Source of the DNA: Dokdonia sp. Hel_I_53 | GTDB taxonomy: Bacteria > Bacteroidota > Bacteroidia > Flavobacteriales > Flavobacteriaceae | DNA length: 64,000 bases | Assembly: GCF_007827465.1 (NCBI RefSeq) | Contig: NZ_VISL01000001.1 | Location: forward strand, 1,226,501 to 1,290,500 | Direction of reading: 5' to 3' | Shown: piece by piece, positions 19,610-28,093 of the stretch | Layout: every line of letters starts with the position of its first letter | How positions within the stretch are numbered: the first letter of the stretch is position 1 | Made by a program: the position numbers and the translations under genes | The notes under the pieces: model-generated | Database searches by the model: none | What the model saw: the letters and a program-made list of their open reading frames with translations, nothing else | Told to the model about the DNA's origin: nothing

Positions 19610-19889
19610 ATTTAGTTGTTTATGTTTGAAGAGATCAATATATTAAAATAATCTTAAAATAAAGCTAAAATATTACGATTTCAATAATATCAAGCAGTCA
19701 TAAATCCATTTACCGCAAATAAATAAGAAAACTATTGAATTTTATACAGGATTATTTTCAGATTATCAATAAATACTACCTATGATTTTAATGCATATGA
19801 AGTCGAATATATAAACGTAATAGATATTAGTGAAGACGAAGAAGTTATACTTATTCTGGCATTAATTTTTAAATTCCAGAAAAAAGGAT

Positions 19890-20171
19890 TTATAGCGAGC
19901 GCTTAATAGGGCCAGTGATATCATTAATATCTTCCTTTGCCTTATCAATTTCCTTTCTTATATCTTTAGTTACATCAAGATCAATGTCGTTACGCTCTGC
20001 AGTTTTTGTAATCTCAGATTTAATATCATTAGTAGCATCTTTTAGTTGACGCATTCCTTTACCTAAGCCACGGGCTATTTCTGGGACTTTATCTGCACCA
20101 AAAACCATTATCACTATAAAGATTATAAAAGCGATTTCGGCTCCTGATATAAAAAGTGGAAGTGATATCAT
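19890..20171 (-). CDS. tatA: Twin-arginine translocase subunit TatA/TatB-like
   Basis: This small Tat component has one membrane segment (SGAEIAFIIFIVIMVFG), then the hinge and amphipathic helix DKVPEIARGLGKGMRQLK, then a charged tail. The FGADKVPEIARGLG block is the TatA signature in Bacteroidetes. It is 93 residues long from the chosen ATG at 20171. An upstream in-frame ATG (20180) overlaps a TACCTTTG -7 box and would lie before the transcript start. TatC is not in the window. Confidence 0.87.
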   Translation of the reverse strand: MISLPLFISGAEIAFIIFIVIMVFGADKVPEIARGLGKGMRQLKDATNDIKSEITKTAERNDIDLDVTKDIRKEIDKAKEDINDITGPIKRSL

Positions 20172-20177
20172 AGGACG

Positions 20178-20185
20178 CAAAGGTA
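20178..20185 (-). promoter_or_regulatory. -7 box of tatA, placing the start at the ATG itself
   Basis: TACCTTTG on the minus strand ends six bases before the ATG at 20171. If used, the mRNA would be leaderless or nearly so. The -33 region is T-rich without a clear TTG. Confidence 0.5.
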
Positions 20186-20481
20186 TTTAATCTTATGTGG
20201 CTTTAAAAATTTTTGAGAATCTTCTCCACAAAAATTTGAATGATCAAATTAGACTTATAAATAGTTTTAAGTGAATTATTTTTCTCACTAACATTGAAGA
20301 ATTTTATGAGAGTGTATACAAGAAAATTTTACTAAGAATAGGTGTTGGAACCCTATATAGAGTAACGGCTGAAAGTATAATTTTTTTTTTATTTAAAAAA
20401 AACTTTAAGTTTTTTGTAACATTTTGCACATTTGCTACGTATAACTACTACAATACCCTAACCCAGATTTATAATAAGAAT
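20186..20481. other. Divergent spacer between tatA and rpoD
   Basis: It contains a T10 tract (20381-20390) followed by A8 (20395-20402), likely curved DNA or an UP-like element for rpoD, and a short AAAAACTT/AAGTTTTT inverted repeat. No gene is seen, and no full TAnnTTTG box is evident for rpoD. Confidence 0.5.
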
Positions 20482-21345
20482 ATGAGACAGCTTAAAATTA
20501 CTAAGCAAGTTACTAACCGTGAGACAGCTTCTTTAGACAAATACCTTCAAGAAATAGGAAAAGTAGATCTCATTACTGCAGACGAAGAGGTAGAACTTGC
20601 ACAACGCATAAAAGCCGGAGATCATCGAGCTTTAGAGCAGCTTACAAAAGCTAACCTACGTTTTGTTGTATCCGTTTCAAAACAGTACCAAAATCAAGGA
20701 CTTACCTTACCTGATCTTATAAATGAAGGTAATTTAGGGTTGATCAAAGCAGCACAACGATTTGATGAAACGCGAGGTTTTAAATTTATCTCCTACGCCG
20801 TATGGTGGATTAGACAATCTATTTTACAAGCCTTAGCTGAGCAGTCTCGTATTGTAAGGTTACCACTCAATAAAATTGGTTCTATTAATAAAATTAATAA
20901 AACCTATGCATTTCTTGAACAAGCTAATGAGCGACCTCCCAGTCCTGAGGAAATTGCAAAAGAGCTTGACATGACAATAAGTGACGTAAAAGAATCATTA
21001 AAAAATTCTGGAAGACACGTCAGTATGGATGCGCCACTTGTAGAGGGTGAAGATTCTAACCTTTATGATGTATTAAACTTTGGTGAATCTCCAAATCCTG
21101 ATCGAGAGCTCTTACAGGAATCATTACGAACAGAGATTGAGAGAGCGCTAGAGACTTTAACTCCACGAGAGGCAGATGTTGTACGTTTATATTTTGGACT
21201 TGCAGATCAACAACCTATGACGTTAGAAGAGATAGGTCAAACCTTTGACCTTACCCGTGAAAGAGTAAGACAGATTAAAGAAAAAGCAATACGTAGATTA
21301 AAACACACCTCACGCAGTAAAATATTAAAGACTTATTTAGGTTAA
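20482..21345 (+). CDS. rpoD: Primary sigma factor RpoD/SigA (short Bacteroidetes form)
   Basis: This 287-residue sigma-70 lacks the long N-terminal region 1.1 and non-conserved insert of E. coli RpoD, as usual for Bacteroidetes. Region 1.2 ([16 protein letters not shown]), region 2 ([17 protein letters not shown]...[10 protein letters not shown]), region 3 and region 4 ([14 protein letters not shown]...[17 protein letters not shown]) are complete. It directs housekeeping transcription from TTG-N19-TAnnTTTG promoters such as those seen in this window. It is followed by an inverted repeat and two hairpins. Confidence 0.95.
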   Translation: MRQLKITKQVTNRETASLDKYLQEIGKVDLITADEEVELAQRIKAGDHRALEQLTKANLRFVVSVSKQYQNQGLTLPDLINEGNLGLIKAAQRFDETRGFKFISYAVWWIRQSILQALAEQSRIVRLPLNKIGSINKINKTYAFLEQANERPPSPEEIAKELDMTISDVKESLKNSGRHVSMDAPLVEGEDSNLYDVLNFGESPNPDRELLQESLRTEIERALETLTPREADVVRLYFGLADQQPMTLEEIGQTFDLTRERVRQIKEKAIRRLKHTSRSKILKTYLG

Positions 21346-21362
21346 GATGTGTTATTTCTATA

Positions 21363-21389
21363 AAATGTTAACACGACTCGTTAACATTT
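21363..21389. repeat. Perfect inverted repeat after rpoD
   Basis: AAATGTTAAC, a 7-base loop, then GTTAACATTT, starting 18 bases after the rpoD stop. No T-run follows, so it is either an mRNA 3'-end stabiliser or a protein-binding site. Confidence 0.7.
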
Positions 21390-21480
21390 ACTAAAGTGGT
21401 ACACACCCTATAAAAGGTTTCGTATATTTACCTCATACTAAAAATGCATTTTACGCTTAGAGCGACTAAATAACCGCAAC

Positions 21481-21508
21481 AACAGTTTATCATAACTGTT
21501 CGTTTTTT
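21481..21508 (+). terminator. First terminator hairpin after rpoD
   Basis: AACAGTT and AACTGTT form a 7-bp stem with a 6-base loop, then CGTTTTTT. Confidence 0.7.
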
Positions 21509-21520
21509 GATTGATGAATG

Positions 21521-21548
21521 AATCCCCGGCTGATTACCGGGGATTTTT
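21521..21548 (+). terminator. Second terminator hairpin after rpoD
   Basis: AATCCCCGG and CCGGGGATT form a strong GC stem with a 7-base loop and T5. Two terminators 20 bases apart suggest that a separate short transcript ends here. Confidence 0.85.
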
Positions 21549-21572
21549 CATTCCATAGAGTCAGCTAAAATT

Positions 21573-21580
21573 TATATTTG
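21573..21580 (+). promoter_or_regulatory. -7 box for rpe
   Basis: TATATTTG matches TAnnTTTG. The -33 region is TTC rather than TTG at the expected distance. It implies a leader of about 100 bases that contains palindrome copy 8. Confidence 0.55.
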
Positions 21581-21613
21581 TAATACATAACAAGTTTTGT
21601 AGGATCTTGTTAT

Positions 21614-21627
21614 GCTTTCGCGAAAGC
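21614..21627. repeat. Palindrome copy 8, in the rpe leader
   Basis: GCTTTCGCGAAAGC with right flank GTAAAC. It would be transcribed in the rpe 5' UTR if the 21573 box is used. Confidence 0.95.
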
Positions 21628-21688
21628 GTAAACGTAAACCCCATATTCCTCCTCAAGATCAATTCCTTTATCTTTACCTAAAAAATCC

Positions 21689-22345
21689 ATGAGTTCAAAA
21701 ATGATTGCGCCTTCCATACTCGCAGCAGATTTTGCAAATTTACAGCGAGACATTGAGATCATCAATAAAAGTGATGCAGACTGGTTTCACATTGATATTA
21801 TGGATGGAGTTTTTGTACCTAATATCTCTTTTGGTGCACCCGTTCTTAAAGCTATTAAAAAATACGCTACAAAAACCATCGATGTACATTTAATGATTGT
21901 AGATCCAGATCGTTATGTTGATACTTTTGCAGAACTTGGCGCAAATATTTTAACCGTACATTATGAAGCGTGCCCACACCTACACAGGACAATTCAAGCA
22001 ATTAAATCTGCTGGAATGAAGGCTGGAGTGGCACTTAACCCGCACACAAATGTTAACCATTTGGAAAATATTATTCATGATATAGATCTCGTTTGTGTGA
22101 TGAGTGTAAACCCTGGATTTGGTGGGCAACATTTTATAGAAAACACCTATAATAAGGTAAAATCTCTCAAAGCACTTATTAAAAATAAGAATGCTGATAC
22201 TCTAATAGAAGTTGACGGGGGTGTTACTGATCAAAATGCCCAAAAGTTATTTAATGCGGGAGCTGATGTATTAGTCGCTGGAAGCTTTGTTTTTAACGCA
22301 AACAACCCCTCTGAAGCGATCTCCTCCTTAAAATATTCAGATTAA
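21689..22345 (+). CDS. rpe: Ribulose-phosphate 3-epimerase
   Basis: It interconverts ribulose 5-phosphate and xylulose 5-phosphate in the pentose phosphate pathway. The 218 residues form a TIM barrel with metal and catalytic motifs HIDIMDGVFVPN, DVHLMI, VMSVNPGFGGQ and EVDGGV. The ATG gives MSSKMIAPSILAADF, the family N-terminus. A symmetric 18-bp terminator follows. Confidence 0.95.
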   Translation: MSSKMIAPSILAADFANLQRDIEIINKSDADWFHIDIMDGVFVPNISFGAPVLKAIKKYATKTIDVHLMIVDPDRYVDTFAELGANILTVHYEACPHLHRTIQAIKSAGMKAGVALNPHTNVNHLENIIHDIDLVCVMSVNPGFGGQHFIENTYNKVKSLKALIKNKNADTLIEVDGGVTDQNAQKLFNAGADVLVAGSFVFNANNPSEAISSLKYSD

Positions 22346-22362
22346 CTAATAGAAAAATCTAT

Positions 22363-22403
22363 AACCAAAAAGCGCCTTTATTAAATAAAGGCGCTTTTTG
22401 GTT
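22363..22403. terminator. Bidirectional terminator between rpe and the BI-1 gene
   Basis: AACCAAAAAGCGCCTTTA pairs perfectly with TAAAGGCGCTTTTTGGTT (18 bp). A- and T-runs on both arms serve both convergent genes. Confidence 0.92.
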
Positions 22404-22419
22404 AATCTAAGTTTAGGTT

Positions 22420-23121
22420 TTAATCCCTAGACATAAATATTCTCAATATATACCAAAAAAGCAGCATTAAAGAAGCAAATAATCCGAGTGCAGCTGCTAC
22501 ATATTGTTCTTCTTTGTATTTATGTACCATATTAGATGTCGTATACAGGATGGATCCAGCTGCCAAAGCAACCATTGCCACACTAAACCACAATCCTAAG
22601 TCAAATCCAAAAATAGTCCCTGCGATCATCAATCCTATTGCGATAAAAAAGCCTAGGGTGAGCCCCGCTCTTAAAAATGAAAAGTCTTTTTTTGTAAGTA
22701 TTACTACTGCAGAAAGACCCGCAAAAAGTGAGATTGTCATAACTGCTGCCTTTTGCAAGATTTCAACGCCATCTACCATAGTAAATGCCATAAGTAATAA
22801 AGGTACAAATATAAATGCCTCTGCTATTACATAAATGCCAAGAGCTACATAATGCGTATTACGATCTCTAGACTTTAGCGCAAGTCCCTCGGCATAATTA
22901 GTCACAATCATAAAGCCGCCTAATAATAGCAGCCAGCTCCATCCACCTGTAAGAGAAATAGCAAAATTTACTATAATAGGAGATTGAAAAAATAAATATT
23001 CAGTGACAATAAATAATAATACGGCTAATGCAACATGTGTGTATGTCTTCTTATAAAAATCAACACGTCGATCCTCAGCTAGTGAACTTACTGGTACAAT
23101 TTGGGATTGAAATTCTTCCAT
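22420..23121 (-). CDS. Bax inhibitor-1 / YccA family membrane protein
   Basis: This 233-residue protein has seven hydrophobic segments. The family-typical cytoplasmic N-terminus (AEDRRVDFYKKTYTHVALAVLLF) is followed by the TM bundle, with conserved acidic residues late (for example in FGFDLGLWFS). BI-1 relatives such as YccA modulate FtsH or act as pH-gated cation leaks. The role here is unknown. It is a single gene with a palindrome copy 64 bases upstream of its start. Confidence 0.88.
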   Translation of the reverse strand: MEEFQSQIVPVSSLAEDRRVDFYKKTYTHVALAVLLFIVTEYLFFQSPIIVNFAISLTGGWSWLLLLGGFMIVTNYAEGLALKSRDRNTHYVALGIYVIAEAFIFVPLLLMAFTMVDGVEILQKAAVMTISLFAGLSAVVILTKKDFSFLRAGLTLGFFIAIGLMIAGTIFGFDLGLWFSVAMVALAAGSILYTTSNMVHKYKEEQYVAAALGLFASLMLLFWYILRIFMSRD

Positions 23122-23184
23122 AAATATGTTTAAATCTTTAATAATATAAAATGCCTACTTTATATAACTTACTATATGATATAC

Positions 23185-23198
23185 GCTTTCGCGAAAGC
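23185..23198. repeat. Palindrome copy 9, upstream of the BI-1 gene
   Basis: GCTTTCGCGAAAGC, with flanks ATAC and GAAA. Confidence 0.95.
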
Positions 23199-23418
23199 GA
23201 AAAAACAAATGTAATGTCTTTAACAATTTAATATAGGATCTGTCTTAAAAATTTCTAAGATACATTTAGAATCAACTATTGAAAACATAAAATAACGGAT
23301 TGCTATTAAAGTGTGCATCACTGATTTTTGACATTTACTCCAGAATGGACTGAATAATGATTTTATTTTCTTTAACATTTTTAACTTTTCTGTAAGATTT
23401 TATTTACAAAAATAAAAC

Positions 23419-23427
23419 TGTGCAAAA
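23419..23427 (+). promoter_or_regulatory. TGTGCAAAA element upstream of the DUF4331 operon
   Basis: TGTGCAAAA also occurs twice, as an inverted pair, upstream of the ECF sigma gene (28094-28102 and 28123-28131). It is a possible binding site shared by the two loci. Confidence 0.35.
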
Positions 23428-23547
23428 ACTTCCTAAGTACTCCTGTGATGGCAAACTCAAGGTATTTAACTACTCAAATTAACTGTAAAAGTGATTTTCT
23501 ATTAGTGCATTTTAAGATTGAGTTAACAGTTATTTAACTACATCACG

Positions 23548-23573
23548 AAAACCGATACGAAAATTCCAGCGTA
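23548..23573 (+). promoter_or_regulatory. ECF-type promoter of the DUF4331 operon
   Basis: AAAACC (23548-23553), 16 bases, then CGTA (23570-23573) fits the general ECF pattern (AAC in -35, CGT in -10). Exactly the same boxes and spacing precede the barrel/fasciclin operon on the minus strand at 37278-37253. The start codon is 25 bases downstream. Confidence 0.65.
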
Positions 23574-23598
23574 TGTTAGAGTAAATAAACACAATACC

Positions 23599-24306
23599 AT
23601 GAAAAAATTACCTAAGATTTTAATTGCTGGAGCTTTAGTACTAGGAGTTGGTGCATTAATTGCAGCCGATCACCTCGATGCTCCTGCCGTAGGCGGATCG
23701 ACCGCAGACATTACAGATTATTTTGCTTTTGAAAGTACAGAAAACGCAAATAACACCGTTTTTGTAGCCAATGTGCAAAGCTCACTTGCTGGCACTGATG
23801 CCACTTTTGATGAAAACGTTTTAATTGAATTTAACATCGATAATGATGGAGATTTAATAGAAGATAGAGTTATTCAAGCAATTCCTCGTGATGGAAATAT
23901 GTATTTCTTTGGACCTTACGAGATTTCTACTCCCGGACTTAATAGTACAGTAGACGAATCTCAATTTATAGGATTTGTAGAAATTAGTACTGGAGCAACT
24001 CCTATTGTAACTACCACTAATAATGGAAGTAAATTATTTGCTGGCCCTAGACAAGATCCTTTCTTCTTTGATTTTACAACCTATAATGCTGTAATAGGTG
24101 CAGATCCTGGAGATTTCACTGGAACAACTGGACCTAATGGCGGTTTTAAAACAGCAGATAATGCTACAGACAGTTTTGACGGGACTAACGTATTATCAAT
24201 AGTAATTGAAGTTCCAAACCAATCTTTAGGAGAAACTTTTGCGCACCCAGCTGGAACCAATGTCCAAGTGTGGAATACGTGGGTTGAAGCTAAGGTGAAA
24301 CAATAA
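23599..24306 (+). CDS. DUF4331 protein, N-terminal half type
   Basis: This 235-residue exported protein has a signal peptide (ILIAGALVLGVGALIAA) directly followed by DHLDAPAV, the start of DUF4331 domains. NGSKLFAGPRQDPFFFDF is also family-typical. Full DUF4331 proteins are longer; the missing C-terminal half seems to be encoded by the next gene. DUF4331 genes often travel with SigK/RskA-type sigma modules, as here. The biochemical role is unknown. Confidence 0.85.
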   Translation: MKKLPKILIAGALVLGVGALIAADHLDAPAVGGSTADITDYFAFESTENANNTVFVANVQSSLAGTDATFDENVLIEFNIDNDGDLIEDRVIQAIPRDGNMYFFGPYEISTPGLNSTVDESQFIGFVEISTGATPIVTTTNNGSKLFAGPRQDPFFFDFTTYNAVIGADPGDFTGTTGPNGGFKTADNATDSFDGTNVLSIVIEVPNQSLGETFAHPAGTNVQVWNTWVEAKVKQ

Positions 24307-24326
24307 ATTTAAAAAAGACATTTATT

Positions 24327-24926
24327 ATGAAATTACATACACTTAAATATTTACTAGCAGGTATCATTCTAACTGGATTTGCATCTTGCGGTAACGACGA
24401 CGATTTTACAATACCAGAAGTTTCAGTAGAATTTACTGGAACTTACGCTCAACAAGATCAAATGGGACGTGCAGCTATTAATACGGTTCTAGGAGGTTCT
24501 AGTGCAGATAAGAATGAATTTAATGTAACTATACCATCAAATATGGTCGCAAACTTTCAACAAGATTTTTTACAAAAAGCTGTTGATTTACATGGCGCTT
24601 TTGGTGTAGAATATGAGACAAATATTCTAAACCTTGATGCTCCTGCATTGACAACTATCTTAGCTCAAGATGTGTTACAAGTGGCTCCAGAAGGTGTAAC
24701 TACTTATTACGATGGAGCAAATGTATTGACCGGAAGACAACTTACTGACGATGTTGTAGATGTATCTTTAATATTACTTTTCGGAGGAATGAATGGAGAT
24801 AGGTTTAATGGTCAAGATACTGATAATGATGGTAATCCTGATTTACCTATATTAGTTACTGATAATGTAAGTTATACAGGAGACGCTCCTAGTGCAACTT
24901 TTCCATATCTACAAAGTCCAGAGTAA
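24327..24926 (+). CDS. Lipoprotein resembling the C-terminal half of DUF4331
   Basis: This 199-residue SPII lipoprotein (GIILTGFASCGNDDD) contains DQMGRAAINTVLG, GRQLTDDVVDVSL and the ending FPYLQSPE. These are motifs of the C-terminal part of DUF4331. It starts 20 bases after the previous gene, so the two halves are probably co-expressed and may associate. A DTDNDGNPD stretch looks like a calcium-binding loop. Confidence 0.78.
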   Translation: MKLHTLKYLLAGIILTGFASCGNDDDFTIPEVSVEFTGTYAQQDQMGRAAINTVLGGSSADKNEFNVTIPSNMVANFQQDFLQKAVDLHGAFGVEYETNILNLDAPALTTILAQDVLQVAPEGVTTYYDGANVLTGRQLTDDVVDVSLILLFGGMNGDRFNGQDTDNDGNPDLPILVTDNVSYTGDAPSATFPYLQSPE

Positions 24927-24945
24927 TCTAAGACATTTTAAATTA

Positions 24946-24975
24946 AAAGGGTTTGAAATTTTCAAACCCTTTTTT
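24946..24975 (+). terminator. Terminator after the DUF4331 pair
   Basis: AAAGGGTTTGAA and TTCAAACCCTTT form a 12-bp stem with a 3-base loop and T6. It lies before the TPR gene, so it separates or attenuates expression of that gene. Confidence 0.88.
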
Positions 24976-24998
24976 ATATTAAAAAAATACCACCTCTT

Positions 24999-26285
24999 AT
25001 GAAATATTATTTTCTAAATATTCTGGCAATTGCACTTTTACTGTCATGCTCAAATGAACAGCAAGTGCACAACCCTGAAGATTATAATCAATACTTGACG
25101 TCAGATAATAAAAATTCAATTGCAAAATCAGTAGAAGAACTTGCATTTTGGAATAAACGCATTAAAGAAGATAGTCTGCAACTCATTGATTTATCAAAAA
25201 GTGCAGGTGTTCAAAGTCGTATCTTCCAAGAAAATGCAGATATAGAACAACTCAAAAAAGCAGAAAAAAACCTAACTAGAGCATCAAAAATTGCAGCAGT
25301 AGGGAAAGACACTTACCTACTCTCTCTAGCTCAGAATTATATAACTCAACACAAATTTAAGGAAGCAAAAATTGTGGTAGATAGTGCACGTGTAGCAGCA
25401 GGTGGAGACACACCTTCCGTAAACCTAGTTGCATATGATGTTGCAATGGAGTTAGGCAATTATAACCAAGCGCAGAAGTATCTCCAAAAGGAAACTGACT
25501 TTTCAGATTACAATTATTTAATAAGATTAGCAAAATGGGAAGATTATCAAGGAAATCTTGATAAAACAATCCAACATATGGAAAATGCTAAACTTATTGC
25601 AGAAAGTGGAAAAAAGAAAGATCTCCTTATTTGGGTATATACAAACTTAGCAGATTACTATGGGCATGATGGCCGTATTCATGATGCTTACGCACATTAT
25701 CTAAAGGCCTTAGAGATAAACCCAAGTAATGCCTACGCTAAAAAAGGAATCGCCTGGATAGCTTATGCGTATGATAATGACCCAAAAGAAGCGATCAGAA
25801 TTATAAATTCTATAGAACCCCAAACGATGAGCCCAGACTTAGGTTTACTTAAAGCTGAAATTTTTGAATATATGGGTGACGAAATAAAAAGTAAAGAGCT
25901 TACAGATCAATTTATAAAAGCGTCGAGCGACCCTAGGTATGGCGATATGTATAATGCGTATCACATCGAAATCTTGTCGAGTAATGAACAGACAGCTGCT
26001 CGTGCGGTGGCTATTGCAAAACGTGAAATCAAGAATAGAGCAACTCCAGAGACGTATGATTTGCTTTCCTATGCCTACTTAAGTAATGGTGATCCAGAGA
26101 GAGCACTAGAAATACAATCTAATCATGTAATTGGAAAAACATATGAACCTGTCGCTCAATTACATCTTGCACAAATTTATAAGGAGCTCGGTATTGCTAA
26201 TAAGGTAGTTCCTCTTAAAAATGAATTACTGGAAGCCTCTTTTGAACTAGGGCCAGTAATAACAAATACTGTTAAAAAATTATAA
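24999..26285 (+). CDS. Tetratricopeptide-repeat lipoprotein
   Basis: This 428-residue lipoprotein (LAIALLLSCSNEQ) has a mostly helical body with several TPR units, the clearest being WVYTNLADYYGHDGRIHDAY and the helix that follows. It would be a binding scaffold in the periplasm or at the outer membrane. Genes of this kind accompany DUF4331 modules in Bacteroidetes, so it probably belongs to the same system despite the terminator upstream. The partner is unknown. Confidence 0.8.
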   Translation: MKYYFLNILAIALLLSCSNEQQVHNPEDYNQYLTSDNKNSIAKSVEELAFWNKRIKEDSLQLIDLSKSAGVQSRIFQENADIEQLKKAEKNLTRASKIAAVGKDTYLLSLAQNYITQHKFKEAKIVVDSARVAAGGDTPSVNLVAYDVAMELGNYNQAQKYLQKETDFSDYNYLIRLAKWEDYQGNLDKTIQHMENAKLIAESGKKKDLLIWVYTNLADYYGHDGRIHDAYAHYLKALEINPSNAYAKKGIAWIAYAYDNDPKEAIRIINSIEPQTMSPDLGLLKAEIFEYMGDEIKSKELTDQFIKASSDPRYGDMYNAYHIEILSSNEQTAARAVAIAKREIKNRATPETYDLLSYAYLSNGDPERALEIQSNHVIGKTYEPVAQLHLAQIYKELGIANKVVPLKNELLEASFELGPVITNTVKKL

Positions 26286-26401
26286 ATAAGAAACCGTCCA
26301 CTTCTTTAATTCGTAAGTATTTACAAATAGAGAAACTATTAGTAAATGTCGTTAGGTATTTACTTTATAGGTTGGATAGTTTTTTTGATTTTGTTTGTTT
26401 G

Positions 26402-26435
26402 GCGATCTACTTTCAATAAAGTAGATCGCTTTTTT
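26402..26435 (+). terminator. Terminator after the TPR lipoprotein gene
   Basis: GCGATCTACTTT and AAAGTAGATCGC form a 12-bp perfect stem with a 4-base loop and T7. Confidence 0.9.
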
Positions 26436-26667
26436 ATTCTAACTCTATATAAGCCTTATTGGTTATTTACATTTCTAAATAGCATTAACTATATTATTCT
26501 GAAAGAAATCCAAAAAGGTTTCAGAGTTAATCTTCCTTATAATCTTTAAGATTAGCTAGATATTGACTCCTAATTACTTATAACGTATTTGAATAATTGA
26601 AAGTCACCATTTTTACAATAGTGATCTAACAAGTAACAGATTATTTAATAACTGTATGTATTACTTA

Positions 26668-26701
26668 AAAAGCCCTTTTCACATGTGTGAAAAGGGCTTT
26701 T
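26668..26701 (-). terminator. Terminator of the sigma/anti-sigma operon
   Basis: AAAAGCCCTTTTCACA pairs perfectly with TGTGAAAAGGGCTTTT (16 bp), with further Ts on the minus strand. Confidence 0.9.
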
Positions 26702-26730
26702 ACAATAGTCTATTGAATTACTTGTTACAT

Positions 26731-27522
26731 TTAAGAAGTTTGCACAACACCTAGCGTATACAATTGCTCTAGCGTAGGTGATACACTACCACCTGCTGGT
26801 TCTAGAGTAATTCCAAAAGCTTCTGAACTATTTGGGTTGCTAAATTCAAATAGCTGACTACCCTGGGTATCGAATTCATTTAATACACCTAAACTCGTGG
26901 GTGTTAAAGGCTCAAGAGTGAGCGACCATACTTGATACACTTTTCCCTCTGGCGGCTCTGGCAAACCTTTTACATCTATATAGGCTTTATTATTTTCTTT
27001 ATCCCAAAAAACAGAGGCATATGCTTCGGGTGCAATTTCTTGTCCTGCTAGCGGTATAGAAATTACATTCCGAGCACGAACGACATCAAGCAACGATTTT
27101 GTTTGCTCTAAATTTTCTTCAGCAACTAGCGTTTTACCTTCTTGTAACAAGAGCTCTCGTTCTGTATCAACAATACGGTTTTCAAGTTCGGATTTTTCTG
27201 TGTAAACATATGCTAACCCAAAGAGTAATACCAATGCCGCTGCCCATCCAAGGTAGGAAGTAATAGGTGTTCGCTTTCGCGAAAGCGGTATTACATCTTC
27301 ATCCTTCTCAAAGGAGATGTTTAGATTTTTAAATTTTGGTTTATACGGTGCTGCAGCACTTGAAAGCTGCATCAGTGCACCTTCTATTGAAACAACTTCA
27401 TCGAGAAGAGTTTTATTTTCAAGTACTTCATGAGCAACCTTTACCATCTCGTCTTCTGGGAGAGTTCCATAAACAAAAAGTTCTAAAACCCCTGAATCTA
27501 TATATGTGTTTTCATCTTTCAC
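26731..27522 (-). CDS. RskA-like anti-sigma factor
   Basis: This 263-residue single-pass protein has a cytoplasmic N-terminal anti-sigma domain (residues 1-60; GVLELFVYGTLPEDEMVKV), a membrane segment (WAAALVLLFGLAYVY, about 93-107), a short coiled coil, and an extracytoplasmic RskA domain (VYQVWSLTLEPLTPTSLG, FGITLEPAGG). It should hold the adjacent ECF sigma at the membrane until a signal triggers proteolysis. The gene overlaps the sigma gene by 4 bases. Residues 79-84 (PLSRKR), just before the membrane, are encoded by a palindrome copy. Confidence 0.9.
   Translation of the reverse strand: MKDENTYIDSGVLELFVYGTLPEDEMVKVAHEVLENKTLLDEVVSIEGALMQLSSAAAPYKPKFKNLNISFEKDEDVIPLSRKRTPITSYLGWAAALVLLFGLAYVYTEKSELENRIVDTERELLLQEGKTLVAEENLEQTKSLLDVVRARNVISIPLAGQEIAPEAYASVFWDKENNKAYIDVKGLPEPPEGKVYQVWSLTLEPLTPTSLGVLNEFDTQGSQLFEFSNPNSSEAFGITLEPAGGSVSPTLEQLYTLGVVQTS
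27273..27286. repeat. Palindrome copy 10, inside the anti-sigma gene
   Basis: GCTTTCGCGAAAGC is read on the minus strand as PLSRK, in the linker between the anti-sigma domain and the membrane helix. Confidence 0.95.
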
Positions 27523-28058
27523 GATACTCCTACTATTTCTCTTAGTTTATTAATACATATTCTATTTCTAGTTTTTACAGTTCCTAATGGTATTGCTAAT
27601 TCTTCAGCAGTTTCCTTTTGGGTGTACCCTTTAAAAAATAAGAAATGAATAACTTTTTTGCAAAGTGGTTCAAGCGCTTCAATATATTTTTTGAGACCTA
27701 TGGCATCTACTGAAGTAGTAAAACTTCCCTTTGCTTCGAGAATATCTACGAAGTATTCTGAGGTATGGTTCTTTTTTTGGTTTTTAAATGCCTTAGACCT
27801 AGTCTTATCTATAGCTCCATTACGAGCTATATTGAGCATCCATGTGAAAAACCTTCCTTTTGAAGGATCATATTTTCCAGATTTCTCCCAGATCTTTACA
27901 AAAGTATCTTGTAAAACTTCTTCTGCGACTTCTTTGTCGTGCACTACGCTATTTATAACGCCAAAGAGGCTCTCGCTGTAGAGATCGTATATTTTTTCGA
28001 AAGCAACAGCATCTTTTTCGAGAAACTGTGCAATAAGTAGGTCTGGTTGTGTCATCAT
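27519..28058 (-). CDS. ECF sigma factor (SigK-like)
   Basis: This 179-residue sigma-70 of the ECF class has region 2 (FEKIYDLYSESLFGVINSVV...AEEVLQDTFVKIWE, core-binding and -10 recognition) and region 4 (LCKKVIHFLFFKGYTQKETAEELAIPLGTVKTRNRICINKLRE). It sits upstream of, and overlaps, the RskA-like gene, the usual sigma/anti-sigma pair. Likely targets are the two operons with matching AAAACC-N16-CGTA promoters (23548 and 37278). No such promoter precedes the sigma gene itself. Translation may start at M1 or M2. Confidence 0.92.
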   Translation of the reverse strand: MMTQPDLLIAQFLEKDAVAFEKIYDLYSESLFGVINSVVHDKEVAEEVLQDTFVKIWEKSGKYDPSKGRFFTWMLNIARNGAIDKTRSKAFKNQKKNHTSEYFVDILEAKGSFTTSVDAIGLKKYIEALEPLCKKVIHFLFFKGYTQKETAEELAIPLGTVKTRNRICINKLREIVGVS

Positions 28059-28093
28059 AATTTACAAGTAGCAATTTAGTAATAAATGCTAAC

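Larger units (their letters stand above)
21346..21688. other. Structured 343-base spacer between rpoD and rpe; candidate small RNA
   Basis: From left to right it holds a perfect 10-bp inverted repeat AAATGTTAAC/GTTAACATTT (21363-21389), a TATATTTA box near 21423, two terminator hairpins, an rpe promoter box and a palindrome copy. A transcript from the TATATTTA box to the second terminator would be about 115 bases. No protein gene is seen. Confidence 0.5.
23122..23598. other. 477-base divergent spacer before the DUF4331 genes
   Basis: It holds palindrome copy 9, a TGTGCAAAA element at 23419 shared with the ECF sigma upstream region, and an ECF-type promoter at 23548-23573. No open frame of note was seen. 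Confidence 0.6.
26286..26730. other. 445-base spacer with two strong terminators
   Basis: It holds the TPR-gene terminator (26402-26435) and the anti-sigma-operon terminator (26668-26701). An open frame at 26346-26549 with one hydrophobic stretch is crossed by the first hairpin and is not called. Nothing else is supported. Confidence 0.6.

Noticed and set aside
26346..26549. 67-codon frame with a hydrophobic start
   Set aside because: A strong 12-bp terminator hairpin with T-run (26402-26435) sits inside the frame, and the second half has no protein-like character. It is more likely the 3' region of the TPR gene.
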